Below, piece by piece: positions 22,653 to 33,900 of a DNA stretch of 64,000 nucleotides. Below the pieces are notes generated by a model, which did not search any database, was not told the origin of the DNA, and was given only the letters and a program-made list of their open reading frames with translations. Source of the stretch: Triplophysa rosa (taxonomy: Eukaryota; Chordata; Actinopteri; Cypriniformes; Nemacheilidae); the NCBI RefSeq assembly GCF_024868665.1, contig NC_079901.1, forward strand, positions 918,730 to 982,729. Reading direction: 5' to 3'. The position numbers and the translations under genes were made by a program. How positions within the stretch are numbered: the first letter of the stretch is position 1; every line of letters begins with the position of its first letter.

Positions 22653-22815
22653 AGGGGTCTTCAACTACTTTTCTTTGAGGGCCAGATTCCAAAAGTATAA
22701 ATAGGATGCGGGCCAGTTTTTTCCCATATCATAATTTCTACTGTTATTTTGTATTTCCTTTTATTTAAGGAATGTTGTTCCTTTTATACTGTTTTTGTTG
22801 CTGTTACTTACAGGC
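22653..22815. mobile_element. hAT-type terminal fragment (CAGGGGTCTTCAAC)
   Basis: It begins GCAGGGGTCTTCAACTACTT with GAGGGCCAGATTCC inside, resembling Charlie-type hAT ends. I did not find a matching right end, so it is called as a fragment. Confidence 0.4.
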
Positions 22816-24200
22816 CATATATTAAAGCATGCACACAAATATTGCATCCAGTATATACCTATTCAGGATATTTAATTACTTAAAAAGGGATAGTGTCTTT
22901 TTAATTGTATTTTATATTGATGAAATTGCTGTTAATTTACTCACCCCCAGACCCCCAGTACTTCCAAGTGCATCAAGAATCAGTTGTGATATAAATAAAA
23001 CAAGTTATATAGTATGGTTAGTAGTTAAACCATGGTTAAACCAGCTTTTGCAGAATGAAGTTTACAGAATGTCCTCCAATCCAAACTCTCATCAAATGCA
23101 ATGGTAAATTCTTGAATAGACCCGTTTAGACGTGTCTGTCTGGAGCTCCAGTGAAATTCTAGAGAACATCTCTATGAGTGTATGACGTATCGCTGTGTGT
23201 AGTCAGAGCCAGTGGACCAGATGTTGGGCGCTCAGCTTACAAATGACTTTGGAGGTTTTCCCAATCAGATGTGGAATGGCTTCTCCTCCACAGAGATTTC
23301 AAAACAAGAGGCTAAAAATACCACGTGTGCTCGCTCTCTCATCTGTGAAGCTTCAGTCATGCAGTTTTGGGTTTCAGCTCACAGGTTCTGTATCCAGAGG
23401 GACTGTCTCAGCATGTATGGCAGGAATCTGCGTTCAACTGCGGACAAAAGTCCAAACGCTTTAAAGAAAAAAGTATAAAGGAATCGTTTGGGTCTTTTTT
23501 GCTATTATTCACTTATCTGGAAATACTTTAACTGATTGTTAACAAACAAAATCTGATTGTAATGCAACATGACCTAACATGAACTAACAGTGACCCATAC
23601 TTCTACAGCATTTATTCATCTCCGTTCATGTTAACTTAACACATGATTAAAGTCACATGCTGGCGCTGTTCACAGTTAATGCTCAATAAACCAGGATTAC
23701 CACTTGTTATTATTATTGGGGTGAAATGGTAACAGGGCTGACGCGGTTGACTCCAAATGCAACTGAGATTTTATTTTTGTTTTTTGTGTCTTTATTTTAG
23801 ACACGGTCATGTAATGACTGGAGGATAAAAGGGGGCGAGATTGAGCACAACTGGAGCTGAACACCCACACACACACACAACTACACAACATGTCAAAGCA
23901 TGTGCACGGCCCACTGATATACATCTGATGATAAATGACATCCAAGCGCTATAACACAGAGATGAAATGTATTAAGAGCAGCAGCACTCAATGTAAGGTT
24001 TGTGCCACAGCTGCATGATTAGTGATTTTACCAATCATTTTCTCTGTTATGGTTAATCCAGCAGTATGTTTAAGTACTTCGCAGTAGTATTTCTAATGCT
24101 AAAATATCATTATCGTTGTTATCTATACATTTTTCTATTTACCTTTCATTCAGATGCCCAACAGTTAATTGTCTGTAATAGAAAAATAAGTGGAAAACTA
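22816..24200. other. Intergenic stretch without recognised genes
   Basis: Short frames only. 23695-23880 is a GC/AT mixture with CA repeats. Confidence 0.45.
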
Positions 24201-24206
24201 AAGATC

Positions 24207-24530
24207 TTAACGTGGTTGCACCCAAAATTGAAAATTCTGTCATCATTGACTCACCCTCTTGTCATTTCAAATCTGGATGACGTTCTTTCTACCGCAGAAC
24301 ACAAAACGAGATGTTTTGATGAAAGTTGGTAACCAAACAGCACTGGACCCCATTCACTTCTATTGTATGGACACAAAACCAAAGCAAGTCAATGGGGGCC
24401 AGTTAACAACGTTCTTCAAAACATCTTGTTTTGTGTTCTGCGGAAGAAAGAAAGTCATACAGGTTTGAAATGACAAGAGGGTGAGTAAATGATGACAGAA
24501 TTTTCATTTTTGGGTGAACTATCACTTTAA
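24207..24530. mobile_element. Palindromic MITE (CACCCAAAAATGAAAATTCT family), copy 1
   Basis: The left arm includes GCACCCAAAATTGAAAATTC, then TGTCATCATTGACTCACCCTC. The right arm is its complement (GAGGGTGAGTAAATGATGAC, GAATTTTCATTTTTGGGTG). About 324 bp, non-coding, adjacent to the predicted 3' end of sema6d. Confidence 0.78.
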
Positions 24531-24639
24531 GAGCTTTTCTATGTTTCAGGGAAGAAAATAATCTGGATTGGAGCATAATGGCTGTAGTAAACCCTGATCA
24601 CTTTCCATTCAGTATGTAACACCACATTGAGGAAAAAAA

Positions 24640-26667
24640 GTGCTTCTGTGCAGTAATATTTTATTTCAACTATACATGCCGTGTTAAAAAAAGTCAACAA
24701 AAATATTCTTAAACAATGACTGTAATTATTTACACTTTCACAGTACAGCTTTACAATATCTACACATTAAAATATTCTGTAAAAAAAAGAAAAAGCTGTT
24801 GTCCAATTGCCAATGTTTGCACAGTATCGAAACTCAATGGTAGACCGGCCTGCTTTCTTTACACACAGAGTATCAACTGAACGCGAAGGCTTGAACTCAC
24901 ATGGCAGGTTCATATTGCAATTTACAAGGCAGCTCAACACAGGACAACTTGAACCAGAGCACAGGATCAACTTCTTTAATAAATCTGATGTTTAGAAGGT
25001 GATGAAGCATCAGCATCAGTCCGCTCAACCGCTTCAATACAGACCATGTAAACAAACAGGGGCAACCTTCATCTCAATATACCGAAATCCTCAAGTAATG
25101 AAAAACAAACTGCGAGTCTCTAATCGTAGATGATCTTCTCGATTCGACTGCTGTGAAATGTGGAGGAATAATGTACGCTGAAAATCAGCCGCTGTAAATT
25201 TTAGGAGCATAATACATTCATTACATGGCATCTCATTATCACAAATTAGCACCTTCCAGATACGCATAAGTGGCAATACATTATTAGAACCTTTGTTTCT
25301 ATTTATTTCCCTCTCTAAAGAAGCCCAGTTCATTGAAATAACACCATTGTACAGTTGTGAAGTGCTCCCTCCACCCAAACATACAGATGAGTGGCTTTTG
25401 AAATGACAGAATCTTTTTAACCTTTGGTCCCCCTGATATTAAATATTTGGTTGCATTCTTCGCTCAAAGATCATTTGTGATTAAACGTCCAAAACCAAGC
25501 CAGCTGCTCATGACTTTAATAAGGCACACAAATACACTGATCTCGGTAAAATTGCCCTGTAAAAACACAACTATTTAAGTGTGAGTTTGTTCAAGAACGC
25601 TCGCTGGCACGACTCTGCAGGACACACTGGTAGGTACTGCAGCGATTATATGGTTACTGTTTTTGTTTTGGACGAAACTGAGGTTTTAATTCATGAAAAC
25701 AAGCTCAACACCTGGACAAATGCTAAATTCAATAGAAACGAGCCTGTGGTGTTGAGAATAAAGAATGTGTGTTTTTTTTTTAGTTTTAGCCTCAATAATA
25801 ACTGGTTGTTGTCTTTCATTAATTAGACAGAACTTCATGGGTGCAACAGGCGTGACTGTCATATTAAGAAAGCAGAGAGGTCGATCAATAATCTGTCTCA
25901 TGTCAGAGCTGAACGACGACTTCATGACACTAGAGGATTTGGTGCGTTTTTCTGCGTCTAACAGTGACCAAAGGGAACATCGTACATTTGACCGACGTGA
26001 TCCTGTGCTGAGCCCACGGGTTTAAAAGCTTGACACCGCTTGACCTGCCAAACGGCTGCATGGATCTGGAGTCTGTCAAACATCTCGTCTACACTTAGCA
26101 GCACAAATGTGAAGGGCACTTTGCCCCTTGTGAGTTTTGAAATCAGTTGCCCAGGTGTAGTAGCCCTGGACATTTCTTTTGCACGCAGAAATGATAAATT
26201 AACATCAGATGTTAATACACTCAAGCTTGCTCTCCATTTACTGAACCAACATGGACAATTAATGCATACTGGTTAGCCCCAGAGACTAGTCAAACTCAAA
26301 CACACAACACACGATACATCCCTTTCATTCCATCTGTCTTCTGAAGAAACGTCCTGTTTCGCAAGCAGTTTGACAGATGCAGCCATGTTTCCTGTGTTTT
26401 CACACTTCACATTGACTGGGAGAACAGTGCACGGGGTGCCCGATCGCCTATGACCTCAGGCGTCCCTGCCGCCTTAAAGATCAGAATACGTCACCTGTCC
26501 GTATGGGCACAGTGTCATTGGGAACTAAGCGAAATACTTGAAGCAGAAGGTCTGACCAGCCATTCTTTTACCTTTGAGGGAAACCCAAGACAGGCACGTC
26601 ATAGCTCTGCAGGCCAAACGCTTTTACTTCCACTGTCCGTTCATGGAGTAAAATCCCACCGAGCATC
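24640..26667 (-). other. sema6d: Probable sema6d 3'UTR
   Basis: No open frame of note follows the stop codon. On the minus strand an AATAAA lies at 24660-24665, which would place cleavage near 24640. Another AATAAA occurs near 25302-25307 and could give a shorter form. The extent is inferred from these signals alone. Confidence 0.5.
24660..24665 (-). terminator. sema6d: Candidate polyadenylation signal AATAAA for sema6d
   Basis: A canonical hexamer on the coding strand, 2.0 kb downstream of the stop. Usage is untested. Confidence 0.4.
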
Positions 26668-27941
26668 TCAGTAGCTATATTTGTTCACAGGCCTCATTTG
26701 TGCAGTCTGCGGCGCAAAGCCATTGGGTTTGGGGGGAACGTCGGGCTTTAACGACACTGTCCGTTTAATGGAGGTTCGAGGTAAAGATCCGTGACCACTG
26801 TAGCTGTTTTGCCGGGACACGGAGGGTGCCATAGCCATTGGCACCCCGTGAGAGTCTAGTCTGGTAGGAGGGGTAGGGGTTGGGGGCATGTACCCGCCTC
26901 TATTCAGGCTGGGCTGTCGGGACACAATTGTCCCACTTGGTGAGTGCAGTCCTTTGGGTGGTGAGGATATAGAGTGTCGCTGGGAAGAGTTGCGGTAATA
27001 CCGCTGTCTCTCAAGAGTTCCCATCTGACCTGTGGGCGAAGTCGGCGTGGTCGGCACGTCCAGTCTCTTGGTCGGGCTATTTCTGGGTAATGAAGAAGAG
27101 GGAGAGTACAACGAGGCCTCTCGGCTTGGGACTTTGGGGGGAATTTCTGTCGGGCTCACAATGGGTTCCAACATCAGGTGCTGGCGGGACTTGGGCATCT
27201 CCACCATGAGATTGGGGTTGCCCTCGTTCAGGTGCTTCAAGAGGTCGTTTAGCGTGTTCCTGGCGTCAACGGTCCGCCGCTGGTCTTTGCGTCCCGATTT
27301 GGACCCGTGCTGATCGCTATTCTGGACTTTTTTCTCAGCTTGATGGCCTTCGGGGGTACTGAAAGAGGCCCTGCTCTCATGGGTTGCATTGGGAAGCACC
27401 ACGGCGCTGGGAATGGCGCAGTGGGGGGGTGGACTGGAGGGGTAGTATTGTGGGCTTTTGGGTGGCACATCTTTGCGGCAGCCGCTCAGCTTTCCGTGTG
27501 CTCTCTCCCACTGGTTCGTTATTGGCGGAAGGCTCTTCTGTTGCAACACGGGTGTGGACTCAGGCGTAGGCAGTGCTGCCAGTTCCGGCGGCTGTCCACT
27601 CAGGAGCATTGTCTTGGTGTCTCCAGTGGTTGGCGCTTCCCTCCCATTGCTCAGCAGGTTGGTGTAGAGTTTGGGAGAATCTATATTGGGTTGGTACTCT
27701 TTGACGGGACTGTCGAACAGACCGTTGAGCTTGGCAAAGCTGCCAGTGGAATCAGCGCAGGACTGGGCTGACTCGGTATCTTTCGGCATCTTACGTGGAG
27801 CACGCAGGAAGGCATCCCTATAGCAGTAAACGACCATACCGGCGATGAATGCACCCAACAGAAAGGCACCGAACACACAGGTGATGAGGATGTTCATGTG
27901 GACCAACTGGTTAGATTCGCCTGCCTGTATTTCCCACACAC
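26668..27941 (-). CDS. sema6d: sema6d last coding exon (membrane helix and cytoplasmic tail)
   Basis: 1274 coding bp ending at TGA (26668-26670). It starts [17 protein letters not shown], then a hydrophobic helix ([20 protein letters not shown]), then YCYRD and a tail of about 380 residues. Recognisable SEMA6D blocks: [80 protein letters not shown], and a terminal [11 protein letters not shown]. The proline-rich stretches are expected binding sites for SH3/EVH1 partners such as Abl and Ena, as reported for SEMA6D; this is family knowledge, not shown here. The tail lacks the histidine-rich run seen in mammals. Confidence 0.96.
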
Positions 27942-30900
27942 CTGCAAACACAGATGGCCAAACAACACGTTAACATGCATTTGCACACTTGGTCACACGG
28001 CAGCTATGTTAGGGCAGGAGGGTCCTTTCCCCCCCAAAGGTATTCAACCATTTACAGTGACTCAAAGCATAGAGCTGTTATTTGCAAAAATAGGAGCAAC
28101 TAGTTAGCAAGAGCTTAAGCATCCCAGTATCCTGAGGATTTGTATTTGCATTAGTACAGAGGGTGTGGGGAAAGATTTTACTGCAGACGAGTTGGGGTAT
28201 CAGGTGAGTTAGTATTTTGTGGTTGTAAGCCCGCTGTCTATGTCTAGTACCCGAGGGTGAGTTCGATTAGTATTCTGAGACATTCGGAAAAGTTAGTCGA
28301 TGAGTAAATGTTGCACGAGAAGTGTTGCTTAGTGGCAAGGCCTTTCCTAAAACCCAAAAGAATGGGTGGAGAAAGAAGGTAAATGAAAAGTGTAAATGGA
28401 AACAAGATATAGCTGAACATTTTCAGACAAAAAAATCCATTGAAGCAAAATAAACATAAAATATAAGATGAGAAGCAAATCATAGTAACATAACAGACAA
28501 TAAGAGTATGGAAAATTAAACAAAAGCTTTCAACGCTGATGGAATCTGAGTATAGCCGCTTGCGTCATCTCAATATGCTTTCTAAAAAGGTTTTGTGCAC
28601 TCCTCTAGGAGGATCTGGTGCTCTCAACTTTGCTAATGTAGTGTGACTGACTGCAAAATTGCTTATCACGCAATTCTGTTGAGCAATGGGCTGCTATCAG
28701 AGACACATACACAGTCGCAGATGATTAGACGCACTAATAGCAGCTATGACCCACAATTCCATGCAGCAGCGCAAAGAGCTCCGGTCAAGGCCTTACCCTC
28801 CAGCACACCTGGGAAAGGCTCAACAGAATGTGAAGTGGCTGGGTCATCGTGGAGCACAAATTTCCGTGAGCCAAGGAGTTGGGTGGTCTGAGTGGGGATG
28901 GTTTGGGGTGATTGTATGGGTTCAGAGGTCGCGGGCACACTGACCGACGAGGTCGCCAACTCCATGTCTGTAGCGACAAACAAAGTGTTAAGAACCGTTG
29001 CGCATGACGGGTGAATCGAAACGCTCGGGGGTTAGTGCATACGGAGTCAAGTTTGTACGATTCATTCAGTGACAATTATTCAGCCTTTGAAGACTGACCC
29101 TGATGCTTTGGAGCATCACGAGGGTGTGTAATGGCTGTACAGAGCCTGAGAGGGGGAAAGGATGAAGACTTAATTCTAGTCGATTCAGGACACGACAACA
29201 CAGTCCAGGGAGATGCTAAGGCAGAGACAGCATGTATCCATGCAAGAAGAAAGAGACAGAATGAACGAATAAGATGATGGGCTGTGGAGAGATTGGGAGC
29301 CTTTCCTAAAGATGACGATGATGCTGTGATGAAGAGATGCTGTTTCTGATAGGTGGCAGCGGTGAGGAAGAAAAGAGAGGAAGAATCAGAGAATGCTGAA
29401 CTCAGTACAGGAAACTAACCAGAGGTTGGGTCGCCATATGATTTGAAATCTGGCGCTGATGTAGTGGCCAAAAATTCTGAAGGAATTAAAGGAACAGGAA
29501 ATCAGCATGAAATAAAAGTCTGAAATCATAAAAGGCTGTTTTGATTAAGCTACCAAATAAAAGTGTGTGTTGGTTTTCCTCTGGTTTTCAAGCGTTACTT
29601 TAAAGCAGGTGTGTGTTTCTGTGTTTCTATGTATGCTTGCATGTGTTTAGTGTCAGACACACACATGGAATTAGTTTGATGTTTGTGTTAATTTTCCTCA
29701 GTTGCGAGTGTGACGGGGTTACTGATGTGAGAACTACTAGCTAATGCTGTTTCTGAAAGGAGACGCGTCGACGAGCTCACCGTGACAGTCACCGAGGTGT
29801 GCGGTGTTGCCGAATTCAACATCTTGCTCATAACCACTTCTGAAAGACAAAGAGAGAGAGACAAAGGCATCGGTTTTAAAGTATGCTGATACAAATATGA
29901 TTAGATATTCTCATGTAGCCTTCAAACAGAGATGATGTTAATATAGCGGCAAATGTTACCGACTGCCGCTTTAACAGCTGTGTTTTATATTCTTTTGTCT
30001 GATGCCATTTCAATACTTTACAAGTACTTACTGTGTAGCTGCAGAAATGCGCTCACAGGCTCCATGAGACGTCCATCCGCAGTATGGGTCTCTTGAAGCA
30101 ATGCAGGACCTGCGAAACAAAACAAACCTTTATCAACACTCTAAATTACCTCACAACCGACCGGGCGGCCTGTAGGTTACACACACACACACTGTGACGT
30201 GTAGAGAGGACTCACTTCTGACAGGACGTGTGGCGCTCGCAGCGGCTCAGAGGAATCCTGACCACACAGCTGGAAAAGGCCACGTACAGCGTGTGCGAGT
30301 CTTTATCCAGGTGGAAAGACAGAATTCTCCGGTCGTCCTCATTGCTGGATAAACACCTGGGAGAGAAGCAGAGCAGAAAGTGAGAGAGCGTAAAGAATAA
30401 ATAATCACACGTTATCAGATCTACCTGTCAGTCAGTGGTTTCTTCAGAAACAAATCAGCAGTTCAAACCCCATCTAATCTCAAAAACTGTGAGGTTTATC
30501 AACCGATTCTTACTTCTACAAATAAGTTTCCCACCGTTAGCCAACTGTAAATGAGAGTGAAGTTTGAGATCATGATAGGGTGAGAACATACTTGGCTTGG
30601 TTGAAGACGTCAATCTCCTCCAGCAGAACGCTGTCATTTAGAGACAGCAGGGACGTCTTGGCCAGAACTTTTAGCACGATGCCGGCCTCCGAGCCAATAA
30701 ACACCACGGTGTAGTTCTTATGGGGTCCTGCAGTGTTGTCGACGGCGAGCGCCGTGAGTCTGTACCTACAGACATGAGGGAAAAACATCTGAGAGTTTGA
30801 AAATAAAACTTGTCTGATACAAGACTACATAAACATGCTGAAATGGGACACATCCATGAAGACTTCAGACGTGTTTAAACCGTGAAACAAACACTGCAAT

Positions 30901-33900
30901 CCTTTTATCTTATAGTGTTGATATAGTTCTGATCAATTCAACCCAGATTTGACATGGCACAAAAGTAAACATTCGAGTCCTCTGATCAAACGTATCATGA
31001 ACTGCATCATTTGAGTGTAGAATGCAATTGTAGCGAGGAAGGCGGGGCGAGAGCCGTGGGGCGGGTAAGGCGGGGCCGGCGGCGTAAGTGGCAACGAGTG
31101 TCAGCTGTGCGACCGCCGGTCCCCGCATGCCTCAAGGGGGAGCTCGGGAGCATAAGAGGACGAGCGACCGGACCATTGAGAGAGAGGACCCGGGCCCGGA
31201 AACTGTTAAGTTTGTTTATGTTTGTGTGGCCGGCAGTCGACCGTGAGGTGGCTGCCGGTCTTTTATTCTTGGATTATTGTTTGTTTATTTTGATTAAAGT
31301 TTGTTAATGTTCGCCGGTTCCCGCCTCCTTCCTTCCCTTCTATTGAACTTTATTACAGCAATATTATGGGTTTCTCTTGACCCTGTTGAAAAAAACAGTA
31401 TATGCTGGTTTGGTATGTTTTGATGCTGGTTTAAGATGATCAAACCAGCATCAAAACATACCTAACCCAGCATATGCTGGTTTTTTCAACAGGGGACCCA
31501 GACCCGTAACCCAGCACAAGATGGGAGATTGCATTTAAAACCTTCAGAGCTTTGAGGCCCTGCGCCCGTACCTGACTCTTGTTTTGGTGAACCACGGTTC
31601 GTCTCTGATGGAGGGGACCGAGGCGTCCATGAGTGGGTGTGACTTGATGAACTGAAGGGTCTCGTCTGGAAACTCGATGGAGGTTTTGTAAGACTCAGCT
31701 GAAGCGTGTCCCGCGCAGCACCCGGGTCTGAACACACATGCACAGAAAAATTCCGTTTGAGGAAAAGAGGACAAGAAGTCACGTGCCACAAGCCTGTAAA
31801 TCTACACCAGTCTCCATATGGCCACCGCACACGCAGGTTAAATATGCAGCATGTTCAATTATCAGCCGTTAATAATTCATCTCAGAATGATTAGCCCGTC
31901 ACGCACCAGCGGCGGGCGCACACTAACCTGGGCTTCGGCAGCTTCTCCTCAGGATAAGGAGTCCATACTGAGTCGGCCGTCTTTTGCTCCTTGAATCGGC
32001 CACGGAAGACACTTTCGATGTCGTCCATGGAGAAGGCGCACACAGCCGAGCCTGGGATACTGAATGAACCACAAACAGCGGTCTCAGATGATGCTGTATG
32101 TTTTCATGAGGAGATTTTCTAGAGAGATTTTTCAAAAGCTTCACCTGTTCAACTGGGTGGTGAAAACTCCAACCACGGACGACACTCCGTTAATGTCGAT
32201 GATGTCCGTGATGGCCTGGAGAACGTCGAAGTAGAAAAACGACTCTCCGGGAACGGAACAGTTCAGACGGGCCTTGACAAAAGACGTCCAGTGTTTCTCC
32301 AGCACCCGTTGAGACCCTCCCATGTCATTTTTACAGATCCGAGCCACTCTGGAGTAAACCGCCTGCAGAGAGCGAGAAACACTCTAAATAATACATTGCG
32401 CTCCTCTCTCTCTCTCCAAATATACGGCAGAAACTTCCTCTGTAGTCTGCTGAAGGGCTTGAATTAGCGCAATGTAAGCGCCGATTAATAATTCACTACT
32501 GTAAAACCTTCTCACAACGCAGGTGTTTACTGCAATCTTTACTCCACTTAAATATTCAGTAGCCTGTGGTTGAAAACACTCGATGTATGGTCAAATTTAA
32601 AGCAAGACCTGAGGCAAATGAGAGATACATGATGCCTCAAGGTTAAATGCTCATCTCTGAATCAAAGCCTTTGAGCACAACATTTACAGTATGAGCACAA
32701 CTAGCAGTTCACATGTGAAAAATGCTGATAATGTGTTCTTTGTTCAGCCATTCCAACAAATTTCTATGGTACTTGTGTACATTTCTGCTTGAAATTTACC
32801 ATTACAGAACCTGTACCATGCACACACCAGGGTACATTAATAGCGCACATCAATACAGTAGTATTCTCATCAGATTTCACCACTTAACATCCTGTTGTTG
32901 TGCTCAGTGTGGTGCGAGTCGTACTTTTCCCAAGTTGTTGTGTTCAGCTGCGATTTCTCTGAAGAAGAAGTAGACGTAATCCCCATAATGCACAGCGTGC
33001 AGGAAATGCGGCTCTAAGAAAAAGAGGACACGAGCATTAGCGTCTCCACCACTGACCTCACACTTAAATTTCCACGCGTTTTTGTTGGCTAAGTGAAGCC
33101 GGCTTGTGCAGTATTGACCTAGATTGTTCAACAGGCCATTTTCTGCTCTCTCACATCCAGCTCGCTTTTTTGGGTATAGTTTAAATGTCTGCTGCACATA
33201 TACAAGACGTGTTTTTACCTTTTAACCACTTGGAGTCGTATTTAATGGTGCGCAGAGCAGAACCGTCTCCCATACTACGATAAATGACAGCGTCGCTCGC
33301 CAGGAAGTCAGCAACCGTAGCCGAGTACAGCTTGCCATCTACAACACATAAATGTAGGTGACCTTAAACACAAGTCACAACTGATGCCAACACGTGAAAT
33401 GTTCATAACAAGATCAACAGCACCACCTAAAATCCTAAACACTCACATCCTCGTTGTACGTCAAAGTTGCAGAAATCACAGTAACACTATTGTGAGGCGC
33501 ATTTTTCCAACTAAGAATGAACAATTTGACAAAAGTGTAGAGATGACAAACTAGGATATATGTGCTATATAAAGTGAAGAGCTGTGGCATGTGTACTACT
33601 TCACAGCGGGTTGTGCAGTATCAGAGTTGGTGTGAGGACAGAACGCTCTCTCGCTGATTTATGTGTAACATCAGTCTCGCCTCTCATTGGAGCCTTAATT
33701 TTATCCGAAACCTTTAAAATTCATGGCAAAGTTATTCATCATCCTCCTCATTATCCTGACAGCTCTCATACCGGCAAACAGCGCAACGTTCGTCTGCTTG
33801 GCATCAAACGGGCATCGGGCCAAGCCGCTGATCTCCTCACCATCAAACTCCAGGTTGTCCAACTGAATACGTGACAGAAATAAAGAGAGAGAGAGATACT

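Noticed and set aside
22816..23110. Plus-strand frames suggesting a small protein
   Set aside because: No motif, no splice context and AT-rich composition.
27307..27771. 154-codon plus-strand frame rich in Gly/Ala
   Set aside because: Antisense shadow of the sema6d last exon. The minus strand reads recognisable SEMA6D sequence across the whole interval.
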